A stretch of DNA of 25,650 bases from a virus: positions 1 to 25,650 of the IMG/VR virus record IMGVR_UViG_3300030060_004053. The stretch is one strand, 5' to 3'. A program made the position numbers and the translations under genes. Below are positions 16,388 through 23,279 of the stretch, in pieces (within the stretch, counting starts at the first letter, position 1; each line of letters opens with the position of its first letter). The notes under the pieces were generated by a model. It saw only the letters and a program-made list of their open reading frames with translations, made no database searches and had not been told where the DNA came from.

Positions 16388-17653
16388 TTAATTTCTTCTT
16401 CTACCGCCGCCTCGGCCACCTCTATATTTAAAACTAGGTCCGCTTTTGCTTCTTCTTTTACCAACTATTCTTGCGCCTTTATATCTTGCTGGTCTAAATA
16501 AATTTAAATCGCCAATTGCTTCGCCTATTTGTTTAAATAATCCTGGTCCTTTTGTCTTTTTTTCTTTTTTAGGTTTTGGCGGATTATTTGGGTCAAATGC
16601 AGGTGCAAATCTAGACGGCTTAGGTGTTTTAATTTCAGGCATTACAATTCCTTCGCTTGATGGTTTAACTCCTATGTCTCCAAATTTTGCAATATCTGCA
16701 AGTCTTCCAATTGATTTTTCCATGTCTAATGTAAACTGAGCTTTCTTATATAATTGACTACTTTTTGGTTGTTTTAAAGCAAAGTCAAGGTCTTGTTGAT
16801 TAGTAATTAAATTTCTATTTTCTCTTTTTAATTGATTAAAATAATCAGAGCTTCTAGCTAAATTTACAAAATTATATTGCTCACCTGATCTTGGATTTAT
16901 TGGTGCATAACTAGATTCATATTGAGCTGTTCCAAATCCACCACTTGATTTAACATTTTTGTGTCTTTTACCTCCTCCGGTTTGTCTAAAAAATTCACCT
17001 AATAAATCGCCTTCTAAGTTATAGGTTCCGCTATAACCTTTTTGATTTCCTGTGTTAAACTTGTAAAAATCACCAGCGCCGCCCGTAATTTTACCTGATC
17101 TTAAATTTCTTTGATAAGATGTATTAGGCATATTACTTATTGAGTAACTATATGCTGTATATTTTGGCTCATTATCTGCTAATTTATAAGCACCCCCTGG
17201 TACGTTATCGCTAGTACCATAAATTCTAAATCTAGATCCATCACCGCCGCCTTGGGCATCTGCTGGAGTTTTAAATACATCATCATTTAAAATATAATTT
17301 TGAGTTTTAACAAATGATCCTTGTTTTGGTAAATCATCAATTTTCACTCTTTTAAAATCAGGGTCTTGCTTCATTGCAGAAGGCGTAATAACACCTCTTT
17401 CATTTCTTATATTATCTAAATTACCCATATAAGAAGCAGGTTTCATAGCGGTAGCAGGGTCATAGCCAAATTCTTTTACTTGGTTTGCACCCTCTGCACT
17501 TCCTGCCATTTTTCTTAATCCTTTTCCTTTATCTCCTGGAGGAATAGGTTTTAATGCAAATGCAGGTTTACCCGCCATATAAGTTGCGGCTTGCATTTCA
17601 GGATTCATCATAAATCCTTTTTGTGCATTTTTCTTTTTGTTGTGTTTTGCCAT
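16388..17653 (-). CDS. Basic, low-complexity protein; possible internal virion protein
   Basis: A 421-aa Lys/Arg/Gly/Pro-rich protein. The N-terminus (MAKHNKKKNAQKGFMMNPEM) and C-terminus (FKYRGGRGGGRRRN) are strongly basic, and a KPKKEKKTKGPGLFKQIG segment lies near 352-369. The middle has few hydrophobic runs and many Tyr, Asn and Gly, as expected for a disordered or elongated nucleic-acid-binding protein. It lies between a small Cys-motif gene and the secreted/holin pair. A DNA-associated virion protein would fit, but no domain is recognised. Confidence 0.55.
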   Translation of the reverse strand: MAKHNKKKNAQKGFMMNPEMQAATYMAGKPAFALKPIPPGDKGKGLRKMAGSAEGANQVKEFGYDPATAMKPASYMGNLDNIRNERGVITPSAMKQDPDFKRVKIDDLPKQGSFVKTQNYILNDDVFKTPADAQGGGDGSRFRIYGTSDNVPGGAYKLADNEPKYTAYSYSISNMPNTSYQRNLRSGKITGGAGDFYKFNTGNQKGYSGTYNLEGDLLGEFFRQTGGGKRHKNVKSSGGFGTAQYESSYAPINPRSGEQYNFVNLARSSDYFNQLKRENRNLITNQQDLDFALKQPKSSQLYKKAQFTLDMEKSIGRLADIAKFGDIGVKPSSEGIVMPEIKTPKPSRFAPAFDPNNPPKPKKEKKTKGPGLFKQIGEAIGDLNLFRPARYKGARIVGKRRSKSGPSFKYRGGRGGGRRRN

Positions 17654-17664
17654 TTTTTTTGTTT

Positions 17665-17832
17665 TTATCTGTTTTTGTATGGAAACATAATATTCATAGC
17701 CTTACGTCTACCTTCGCAGCCGCATGGTATACTAAGGCCATTAGATACTCTATCTACAAGTCCTTTGATTCCTGTTTTTGTTGTAAAATTTTCTATTGAG
17801 TCGCCTAGACCCTGTGGTTTTTCTCTATACAT
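17665..17832 (-). CDS. 55-aa conserved-looking protein with Cys-Gly-Cys motif
   Basis: An easily missed frame from the ATG at 17832-17830 to the TAA at 17667-17665, filling the gap between two larger genes. The start (REKPQGLGDSIENFTTKTGI) and end (IPCGCEGRRKAMNIMFPYKN) match a small-protein pattern I recall from marine phages and bacteria: GLGD-x-I-E, a Thr/Gly-rich helix, and C-G-C-x-x-RR-x-x-x-N with a terminal FPY. The CGC/RR motif could bind a metal or contact nucleic acid; no function is known. Gaps are 11 nt on the 3' side and 2 nt on the 5' side, consistent with the operon. Confidence 0.75.
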   Translation of the reverse strand: MYREKPQGLGDSIENFTTKTGIKGLVDRVSNGLSIPCGCEGRRKAMNIMFPYKNR

Positions 17833-17834
17833 AA

Positions 17835-18128
17835 TTATCTGTGTCTACTACAGCACCATCTTCTTCTAGCAGCTTTTCCTCTTTCACCTTTCCAACTTCT
17901 TGATCTACTACAAAAAGCTTTTTGTCTTTTATAAGCTTTAGTACCTGGTTTTACTTTACAATTAGTAACAGCAGTTTTTAATTTACTGCCTGGATTATCT
18001 CTTCTATATTTAGCGACGCCTTTTTTAGTCATACCGCCACCAGCAGCTGCACCTTCTTTTTTCTTGTCTCTTACTTCGTTATAATAACCTAAGGATTTTT
18101 TTCTTGATGGTGCGTTTTTATCTGCCAT
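17835..18128 (-). CDS. Small very basic protein (DUF5872-like)
   Basis: A 97-aa Lys/Arg/Gly-rich protein: GGGMTKKGVAKYRRDNPGSK (residues 30-49), then TAVTNCKVKPG, then KAFCSRSRSWKGERGKAARR. The GM-x-KKGV-x-x-YRRxNPGSKLxTAVT and FC-x-R motifs resemble small basic proteins (DUF5872-type) I recall from aquatic phages. Charge and Cys positions fit nucleic-acid binding, perhaps inside the virion. It lies 2 nt from both neighbours. Family recognition is from memory and unconfirmed. Confidence 0.65.
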   Translation of the reverse strand: MADKNAPSRKKSLGYYNEVRDKKKEGAAAGGGMTKKGVAKYRRDNPGSKLKTAVTNCKVKPGTKAYKRQKAFCSRSRSWKGERGKAARRRWCCSRHR

Positions 18129-18130
18129 AA

Positions 18131-18532
18131 TTAACTTAGTTTTGTTGGAAAGTAATTTGTTTTATTATATATAGGTTTTTCAATAGGATTTTTTGGATCA
18201 CCTATTGATATTACTTCTCCTTTTACTATCATACCATTACCAACTCTAGGATAAACTTGAACAGGTTCATCTTTTTTTGGCTGATGATAAACATTATTAC
18301 TGTCAAACCATGCTTCGCCTTTTCTCATTTGCATAACATGTAGCTTTTCATGTTTAACAGCTTCTTCTTTTTGATCTTCATTTAGTTTACTGTTTATGGT
18401 AACAGTTCTATCCATATCAGCATAACCCCAGGCTTTACCTAAATTTTTTTCAAATACTGGTACATCAGGCGTAGAATGTTCTTCGTTTATACCCAATAGC
18501 CCCGGAATATTAGTTTTCATTTTGTAGCCCAT
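18131..18532 (-). CDS. Small HExxH protein, possible zinc metallopeptidase
   Basis: A 133-aa protein. Residues 58-67 (AVKHEKLHVM) contain a perfect HExxH (His61, Glu62, His65), the zincin metal site, preceded by an acidic helix (NEDQKEEAVK) as usual. A third zinc ligand is not obvious. Downstream are YHQPKKDEPVQVYPRVGNGM and a proline-rich end. A phage zincin of this size could trim a virion protein or act on the cell envelope, but it could also be structural. The start overlaps the stop of the winged-helix gene (TAATG), so translation is coupled. An alternative ATG four codons downstream is possible. Confidence 0.6.
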   Translation of the reverse strand: MGYKMKTNIPGLLGINEEHSTPDVPVFEKNLGKAWGYADMDRTVTINSKLNEDQKEEAVKHEKLHVMQMRKGEAWFDSNNVYHQPKKDEPVQVYPRVGNGMIVKGEVISIGDPKNPIEKPIYNKTNYFPTKLS

Positions 18533-18972
18533 TAGCGATCTTTATCCTTAATCATATCATCTATAGCTTTATTATAAACTTTATCAGTATATGATTTATT
18601 ATTATAAAATACACTACGCTCGCTAGTAGGTAAGTCTTCTTGCGCGAGCATTATTCTGTATATACGAGATATAAGTTGACTACATTTAAATGAGGTTTTA
18701 TATATACTGTATTTTATAGTTGTTCTATTTCTATGACGCCATACATCTATCCACCCTTCTTTGCGAAGTCTTTCCCATCTGTTTTTATCCCATGAGTATG
18801 TATATACGCCTTCTATAAATTCATTACGTGTAAATCGCGATTTGCAATCTAAATAGATTAAAAGTTCTAAATCAGCGTCTTTTAACCCGTAAGTTTTACA
18901 GGCCCATTTACGTATGAGCCTATAATACTTTAATAAATTTAAATCTTTTAAATCACTTGGCTCTAGTCTCAT
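18532..18972 (-). CDS. Putative winged-helix DNA-binding protein
   Basis: A 146-aa protein with helices around DLKDLNLLKYYRLIRKWACK and LKDADLELLIYLDCK, then FTRNEFIEG, YSWDKNRWERLRKEGWIDVW and a basic beta hairpin RHRNRTTIKYSIYKTS. This order (three helices, a wing with RN-rich turn) fits a MarR/PadR-type winged helix, and the WERLRKEGWI region would be the recognition helix. It could regulate late genes, but its position inside the late block is as consistent with a structural or packaging role. It overlaps groES by the shared ATGA. Confidence 0.6.
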   Translation of the reverse strand: MRLEPSDLKDLNLLKYYRLIRKWACKTYGLKDADLELLIYLDCKSRFTRNEFIEGVYTYSWDKNRWERLRKEGWIDVWRHRNRTTIKYSIYKTSFKCSQLISRIYRIMLAQEDLPTSERSVFYNNKSYTDKVYNKAIDDMIKDKDR

Positions 18973-19226
18973 TCAACTAAAACTATATCACCAAGCTTTA
19001 ATACATAATATAGTTTATCTTTCCATTGAATACCATGCCCTGCATGCTTATCGTAATGTACTATATCGCCTGTATTTAACATTTCCACTTTATCACCAGC
19101 AGAAATTATTTTGCCTTTTGAATATCTTATATCTTTGTTTTGATCTTCAGTAAGCTCTAAGCCACCTACTTTCTTCGGTGCTTCTTTAATTTTTTCTATT
19201 ACTATATAATAATTAACTGCTTGCAT
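18969..19226 (-). CDS. groES: Co-chaperonin GroES (phage-encoded)
   Basis: An 85-aa GroES, the lid of the chaperonin. VNYYIVIEKI at the start, the mobile-loop region KKVGGLELTEDQ (residues 19-30), YSKGKIISAG, TGDIVHYDK, and a final YYVLKLGDIVLVE match GroES strand by strand. The mobile-loop hydrophobic tripeptide that docks onto GroEL (IVL in E. coli) reads LEL here. It is slightly shorter than the usual 95-97 aa, with a reduced roof loop. It overlaps the groEL 3' end by 14 nt and lies 3' of it, reversing the usual bacterial groES-groEL order. Acquired from a bacterium or a phage lineage; phage groES alone is common, the pair less so. Confidence 0.85.
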   Translation of the reverse strand: MQAVNYYIVIEKIKEAPKKVGGLELTEDQNKDIRYSKGKIISAGDKVEMLNTGDIVHYDKHAGHGIQWKDKLYYVLKLGDIVLVE

Positions 19227-20778
19227 TGTCTAGTCTTATATTTGAAATTACACAATCTGCAGAAATTATAGTATTAACAACACTAACTGCATTCTTTAGT
19301 GCTGTCTTAGTTACAAGTACAGGATCAATAATGCCAGATTTAATCATATTAACTTGTTTTCCACATACAACATTAACACCTGTTCCTTGCTTACCTGTTT
19401 CTTTATATTCTAAATTAGCGTTTTCTAAAATAGTTTTATATGGAGCCTTTATAGCTTCTAATAAAATACGTTCGCCTTCATTTTCAGGTTGTATATTATA
19501 ATGAGCATCTAATAACGCAACCCCACCACCAGATACTATTCCTTCTTGTAATGCAGCTTTAGTTGCATATATAGCGTCTTCAACTCTATCTTTCTTTTCT
19601 TTTAACTCAATTTTAGAATCGGCGCCGACTTTTATCATCGCAACTTGCCCATTTAGCATAGCTAAACGTTCTTGTTGCTTCTTCTTAAAGTACGGATCTT
19701 TTTCTTTTTTTATTTTCTTTTCAACGTTTTTAACGCGTTCTTTAGAAATTTCACCTTGATCTATAGTTTGAAGAACTGTATGTGTATTATCGGTTATAGC
19801 TTGTTTAGCTTCACCAAGAACATCTGGATTTATTAAATCTAAATCATCACCAAGTTCTTCGTCTATTATTTTTGCTCCAGTCAATATCGCAAGATCTTCT
19901 ACTGTATCTTGCTTAGTTGGTCCGAATCCAGGCAGATCTACAACATTAACTTTTATATTGCCTTTTACCTTGTTAGCTAATAAAGCTGCCATAGGTTGTT
20001 GTTCTACGCCTGCAACGATTAATAAGCTCCTTTTCTTTTTAATAACAAACTCCAATACATTTTGTATTTTACGAATATTAGGTATTGGCGAAGTAACTAT
20101 CAGTACGTACGGGTTGTTTAGTTCTGCCTTACCTTTATCCTTATCTGTTATAAAATGTGGCGATTTGAGTCCGCCTTCTATTCTGGTGCCCTCTACGAAT
20201 TTAACGTATGTGTCATGGGTCTCAGACTCTTCCATTAGGACGACACCATCCTTACCTACTTTCGAATAGGCTTGCGATATAATATTTCCTAGAGCTTCAT
20301 CATTATTGCAACTAATAGCACTCACGGATCTTAACATGTCATCCTTGACTGGAATTGCTTCCTCCTGCAAGTGCTTAGTTACTTTATCAAGGGCGGAGGA
20401 TATACCTAATTTAACATTACGTACACCCTCATCCTTAATCTTCGCATATGCTAAATGCAACAATGCCTGCGCAAGCACTGTCGCTGTTGTTGTGCCGTCT
20501 CCAGCTTCTTTCACTGTATTCCTAGCCGCTTCCTTTATTAGGGTAGCGCCTATATTTTCGACCGGATCATATAAGACTACGGATTCTGCTACCGTTACAC
20601 CGTCTTTTGTTATAACCGGCCGACCTAATGCGTCTTCGTATATTACGCATTTTCCTGAAGCACCTAAGGTTGACTTTACTGCGTTAGCTAGTTTATCAAC
20701 CCCGTGCGTTATTTTATCTTTTGCATCTGTCCCGAAAGACAGATTTTTTACTATCTCACTTGGGTTATTATATTCCAT
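19213..20778 (-). CDS. groEL: Chaperonin GroEL (phage-encoded)
   Basis: A 521-aa 60-kDa chaperonin that folds proteins in an ATP-driven ring, here probably capsid or fibre proteins. Equatorial signatures are intact: ITKDGVTVA (56-64, Asp59), AGDGTTTATVLA (92-103, Asp94) and RVEDAIYATKAALQEGIVSG (398-417, catalytic Asp401), followed by GGGVALL. LPGFG (282-286) marks the apical domain. By-eye alignment to E. coli shows changes at the substrate- and GroES-binding face: Tyr199 to Leu204, Tyr203 to His208, Leu234 to Gln239, Val264 to Ala268. Phe204 and Leu237 are kept. The flexible GGM tail is absent, the protein ending LDNASS. It heads the groEL-groES pair; a 26-nt gap precedes it. Confidence 0.95.
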   Translation of the reverse strand: MEYNNPSEIVKNLSFGTDAKDKITHGVDKLANAVKSTLGASGKCVIYEDALGRPVITKDGVTVAESVVLYDPVENIGATLIKEAARNTVKEAGDGTTTATVLAQALLHLAYAKIKDEGVRNVKLGISSALDKVTKHLQEEAIPVKDDMLRSVSAISCNNDEALGNIISQAYSKVGKDGVVLMEESETHDTYVKFVEGTRIEGGLKSPHFITDKDKGKAELNNPYVLIVTSPIPNIRKIQNVLEFVIKKKRSLLIVAGVEQQPMAALLANKVKGNIKVNVVDLPGFGPTKQDTVEDLAILTGAKIIDEELGDDLDLINPDVLGEAKQAITDNTHTVLQTIDQGEISKERVKNVEKKIKKEKDPYFKKKQQERLAMLNGQVAMIKVGADSKIELKEKKDRVEDAIYATKAALQEGIVSGGGVALLDAHYNIQPENEGERILLEAIKAPYKTILENANLEYKETGKQGTGVNVVCGKQVNMIKSGIIDPVLVTKTALKNAVSVVNTIISADCVISNIRLDNASS

Positions 20779-20804
20779 TTAATTAAATTTGTTTTAAGTG
20801 GTTA

Positions 20805-21092
20805 TTATTCGAATGTTTTGACTACTTTTGGTCCTTCTAAGAATTCTAGCTTCTTTTTATAGTGGTCAATGCTGCCATCTATTGCTGCTTCAACGCCTTC
20901 TATGGTCTCTCTTCTAGTAGTATCTACCCATTTATCGTCTAAATCTAGGTATTCTGCTTGATAAAAGCCATTTGGTAGTTGAACAATTCTCCAGTTTTTC
21001 TTTTCGACCATCTTTTGCCAAAGATCGATGGTTTTTTCGGTTATTCCCATTGCCTTGTGAGGCCAAGAATAAGTTTTGTAATAAAATGTCAT
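20805..21092 (-). CDS. Small protein of unknown function upstream of groEL
   Basis: A 95-aa protein from the ATG at 21092 (MTFYYKTYSW). The frame extends upstream to a TTG at 21125, but the ATG is preferred and avoids the region just downstream of the previous gene. Trp- and Lys-rich N-terminal half (LWQKMVEKKNWRIVQLPNGF) with alternating strand and helix, then TIEGVEAAIDGSIDHYKKKL, a likely helix. The W-R-I-V-Q-L-x-N-G-x-Y pattern suggests a small beta-sheet fold, but no family is recognised. Part of the left-arm transcript, 26 nt upstream of groEL. Confidence 0.6.
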   Translation of the reverse strand: MTFYYKTYSWPHKAMGITEKTIDLWQKMVEKKNWRIVQLPNGFYQAEYLDLDDKWVDTTRRETIEGVEAAIDGSIDHYKKKLEFLEGPKVVKTFE

Positions 21093-21137
21093 TGGTTTTG
21101 GTTTTATATTAGTATAATTACGCAAAAATATTGGTTT

Positions 21138-21368
21138 TTAGTACCCGTAACGTCTTCTGGTTCTTTCGTTTTTGGTACCTCCTTTGCCTCCGGCTCTATT
21201 TTTAGAAGCTTTTACGCATTTTTTGAGCCTATGGTCATAATCATAGCCTTTTGGACATGCTTTTTGTTGTGCAGTACGTTTTTTATACTTACCCCACTCA
21301 CTCATAGCGTATCTTTTGTCTCTTGCTGCCTTTGCTCGGCGTGCTGTAGCTGATAATTTTTGTGCCAT
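21138..21368 (-). CDS. Small basic protein, first leftward gene
   Basis: A 76-aa Lys/Arg-rich protein: SATARRAKAARDKRYAMSEW in a basic helix, then ACPKGYDYDHRLKKCVKASK with two Cys 14 residues apart, and a GGKGGTKNERTRRRYGY tail. The CP-x-GY-x-YD pattern gives a disulfide- or zinc-stabilised loop, and the charge suggests nucleic-acid binding. It is the promoter-proximal gene of the leftward block, next to the divergent regulatory region. Function unknown. Confidence 0.6.
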   Translation of the reverse strand: MAQKLSATARRAKAARDKRYAMSEWGKYKKRTAQQKACPKGYDYDHRLKKCVKASKNRAGGKGGTKNERTRRRYGY

Positions 21369-21667
21369 ATGTTATATTATTACCTATAATATTAGAATTT
21401 TAAGAATGTGACGCTTGCTAACTACTATTATATACTTATTAGCTAATGTCGTATTAGATATATAGGATTAATGGGTTACACATACGTATGTCGTGCCACC
21501 GCTGTAACCGGAAACGCTATATATAAACGCAGCCCCCGTGCTTAATTGCCGTTTTAGCTTGCTGTTCTAGGGAAACCTGCTGGACCTCGGCGAGCCTAAG
21601 GTATTGCATTATAATAATTTCCACCGGATATTCAGCTTTTCCTGCGGAACCTATGCTGTATAGCAAT
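21369..21667. other. Divergent non-coding region 1 with hairpins
   Basis: No credible gene. It lies between the leftward late block and the rightward early block and looks richer in GC than flanking genes from about 21,470. Visible structure: GGTTAC at 21,474-21,479 pairs with GTAACC at 21,504-21,509 and encloses the 12-bp palindrome ACATACGTATGT (21,480-21,491). CTGTA/TACAG at 21,657-21,672 forms a hairpin. The leftward promoter for the late genes must be here but I cannot place it. A structured RNA, origin or operator cluster is possible. Confidence 0.4.
21653..21667 (+). repeat. Direct repeat copy 1 (ATGCTGTATAGCAAT)
   Basis: Exact 15-bp match to 22,292-22,306. It overlaps a CTGTA/TACAG hairpin here and lies directly before promoter 1. 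Confidence 0.6.
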
Positions 21668-21710
21668 TACAGACCTAGCACGTAGCTTGATTGATATTAT
21701 ATATGTAACT
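21668..21710 (+). promoter_or_regulatory. Early promoter module copy 1
   Basis: TACAG, four bases, AGCACGTA, 13 bases containing TTGATAT, then TATATATG followed by TAACT. It matches the four other copies in element order and exact spacing, with two substitutions in the AACACGAA box. It drives the 44-aa membrane protein, whose ATG is 25 nt past the last box. Confidence 0.75.
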
Positions 21711-21729
21711 AAAGTAAATAAAATATATT

Positions 21730-21864
21730 ATGAAAAGAAAATTCACACACTATGCAATCAACGTTGTACTAATCAGTTTGACCTGGCTATTCGGATTCGG
21801 GTTCATTAACCTCATCATCCATCTAATGTTTAACGACCCAACGATAACGTTTGGCGGCTGGTAA
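21730..21864 (+). CDS. 44-aa single-span membrane protein
   Basis: A short frame behind promoter 1: MKRKFTHYAI, then a hydrophobic stretch of about 23 residues (NVVLISLTWLFGFGFINLII) and a short C-terminal NDPTITFGGW tail. The basic N-terminus followed by a hydrophobic helix predicts a small inner-membrane protein with the N-terminus inside. Its codon use is ordinary and the leader is A-rich, and it has its own promoter with another directly downstream, so it is probably a real early gene. Small membrane proteins of early phage regions often modify host functions, but no homology is recognised. Confidence 0.65.
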   Translation: MKRKFTHYAINVVLISLTWLFGFGFINLIIHLMFNDPTITFGGW

Positions 21865-21867
21865 GAA

Positions 21868-21910
21868 TACAAAGTAAACACGAAACACAATTGATATTAT
21901 AAATGTAACT
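21868..21910 (+). promoter_or_regulatory. Early promoter module copy 2
   Basis: TACAA, four bases, AACACGAA, 13 bases ending TTGATAT, TATAAATG, then TAACT. It starts four bases after the 44-aa gene stop and precedes the 100-aa gene ATG by 22 nt (last box to ATG). It is exactly 200 bp from copy 1. Confidence 0.8.
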
Positions 21911-21926
21911 ATTAAAACTTAAAATT

Positions 21927-22229
21927 ATGAATGCGAAATTAAATCAAGCTATTAGCAAACTAAGTAAGAAAGAACTAAAAGAAATCTTTCCACCAATAAC
22001 ACGTAAGAACTTTGTAGTAAGAAAGTCATGGTACGGTAGAAACCAAATCATAACATTCACTAACAACAAGAATCAAAAGATTACTTATAATCACGACGAG
22101 GTTCTTAAAGTAATGTTACCAAAGCTAAGCATAATGCCATGCTGGCTAAAGCGAGGCTACTGGTCACAGTCAACTGACATGCCAACTAATGTTAGAGACA
22201 AAGTAATAGAAAGAGTTGAATTAAAGTAA
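21927..22229 (+). CDS. 100-aa basic protein, function unknown
   Basis: A Lys/Arg-rich protein starting MNAKLNQAISKLSKKELKEI, a helical N-terminal half. The middle (VVRKSWYGRNQIITFTNNKN) looks like two beta strands with a basic turn, followed by KVMLPKLSIMPCWLKRGYWS and a helical end. The basic character and position as a single gene behind promoter 2 suggest an early nucleic-acid-binding or host-directed protein. No family recognised. Confidence 0.7.
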   Translation: MNAKLNQAISKLSKKELKEIFPPITRKNFVVRKSWYGRNQIITFTNNKNQKITYNHDEVLKVMLPKLSIMPCWLKRGYWSQSTDMPTNVRDKVIERVELK

Positions 22230-22531
22230 ACTACTCAGCTATCTACACCCGCGCTTCGAGCTCACTGAAAGTGTCACTCAACAGCGGGGTGATGCTGTAT
22301 AGCAATGTATAGCATTGCGTATAGCAAAAATTGCGCCGGAAATTCACCGTATGCCGTATTGTCATATAATAGTTACTAACATGACAGATCGACGGTCGGT
22401 AAATAGTGTGACAAAAGCTTACTATTATTACTAATATTACTAGCTAACGTCACTATTTTCACTTTACACAAAGAGAGAGTTTGAATTATACCTACAATAC
22501 TTTTTTTACTAATAAACAACTAGTATACTTT
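22230..22531. other. Non-coding region 2 with hairpins and repeats
   Basis: About 300 bases without a gene, with candidate secondary structure: CCCGC/GCGGG around 22,248-22,288 enclosing CACTGAAAGTG; GTATAGCA three times at 22,298-22,325; the GCAATG/CATTGC hairpin at 22,302-22,318; TGTCAT/ATGACA at 22,360-22,386; and an imperfect inverted repeat from about 22,402 to 22,456. It shares the 15-mer and a ccgga-attcaccg-like block with region 1. A structured RNA, origin or regulatory array is plausible. Confidence 0.4.
22292..22306 (+). repeat. Direct repeat copy 2 (ATGCTGTATAGCAAT)
   Basis: Exact 15-bp copy of 21,653-21,667. Here it leads into two more GTATAGCA repeats and a 6-bp hairpin. Confidence 0.6.
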
Positions 22532-22574
22532 TACAAGCTAAACACGAACTAAAATTGATATTAAGTATGTAACT
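22532..22574 (+). promoter_or_regulatory. Early promoter module copy 3
   Basis: TACAA, four bases, AACACGAA, 13 bases ending TTGATAT, TAAGTATG, then TAACT. It drives the three-gene run 22,589-23,233; distance from last box to ATG is 20 nt. The second and third gene of the run begin inside the previous coding region. Confidence 0.8.
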
Positions 22575-22588
22575 ATAAAAATAATAAA

Positions 22589-22873
22589 ATGAATACTAAA
22601 GAAATTATTAACTTTACTAAAAACGAAATAGTAAAACACAAAGAAAATGTAAACTATTGGGGAAGTGAAGAAGACGTAAACAATGAAACTATAATTATTA
22701 ACTATGTAATGCATAATGGCATAGTGAATCAAGACTGGTTTGACGAGAGATTGAAGTCAACAAGTATAGAAATGTTAGAAGATATACTAAGAGAATTATA
22801 CTTAAATCACTTAGACAAACATGACGAAGATGAGGTAACTAGAGATGAATACATACAATACTTTGCATTATGA
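22589..22873 (+). CDS. 94-aa acidic protein, function unknown
   Basis: Starts MNTKEIINFTKNEIVKHKEN and contains NNETIIINYVMHNGIVNQDW and LEDILRELYLNHLDKHDEDE. It is acidic and largely helical, ending with an Asp/Glu-rich segment. First gene of the operon behind promoter 3; its stop overlaps the next start (ATGA). Perhaps an inhibitor or DNA-mimic-like protein given the charge, but that is speculation and no family is recognised. Confidence 0.7.
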   Translation: MNTKEIINFTKNEIVKHKENVNYWGSEEDVNNETIIINYVMHNGIVNQDWFDERLKSTSIEMLEDILRELYLNHLDKHDEDEVTRDEYIQYFAL

Positions 22874-23013
22874 GTAGATTAGATAAGAGAATAGTAGCGT
22901 TACTGAAAATAGAAATGTTCACTAAAAGTGGACTAGAATACAGTGACTTGAGTAAAGAAGAAATATTAAACCAAATTAACCAACTAATAAACGAAGCATA
23001 TGAACCAGAGTAA
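22870..23013 (+). CDS. 47-aa protein, function unknown
   Basis: A short frame from ATG 22,870 (ATGA overlap with the previous gene) to TAA 23,013: MSRLDKRIVALLKIEMFTKS, then GLEYSDLSKEEILNQINQLI. Two helices with a leucine-rich second one. The 14-nt overlap with the next gene fits coupled translation. Too short for family assignment. Confidence 0.6.
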   Translation: MSRLDKRIVALLKIEMFTKSGLEYSDLSKEEILNQINQLINEAYEPE

Positions 23014-23233
23014 AAAAGGTGATACATACTATGTGTGTAAGTCAATGAAGGAATTGATTGCTTACACTAAAATGAAAAGAAAACAAAGAAAACATAGCCA
23101 TGCTAAAATACTAAAAGTATACGGTGAGTGCCGAGGTATGGGTAATCGAAGATATAAAGTTGAAGGTAAAAAAACTTATAGTAAAGGTAAACAATATGCT
23201 TATACTCACAGGTGGAATCACTTTTACAAATGA
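23000..23233 (+). CDS. 77-aa very basic protein
   Basis: Starts MNQSKKGDTYYVCKSMKELI and continues with KMKRKQRKHSHAKILKVYGE, ending with a KGKQYAYTHRWNHFYK tail. Two Cys 31 residues apart (13 and 44) do not form a clear zinc site. The charge and aromatic residues suggest RNA or DNA binding. Last gene of the operon; its 3' end overlaps the upstream part of promoter 4. Confidence 0.65.
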   Translation: MNQSKKGDTYYVCKSMKELIAYTKMKRKQRKHSHAKILKVYGECRGMGNRRYKVEGKKTYSKGKQYAYTHRWNHFYK

Positions 23234-23267
23234 AACACGAAATAGATTTGATAATATATATGTAACT
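23225..23267 (+). promoter_or_regulatory. Early promoter module copy 4
   Basis: TACAA, four bases, AACACGAA, 13 bases with TTGATAA, TATATATG, then TAACT. The upstream element lies inside the 3' end of the 77-aa gene. The next ATG is 18 nt past the last box. Confidence 0.8.
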
Positions 23268-23279
23268 AATAAAAAAAAT

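Noticed and set aside
21093-21125. TTG-started extension of the gene upstream of groEL
   Set aside because: An ATG at 21,092 gives a normal start; the extension adds only 11 codons and begins 12 bases after the preceding gene.
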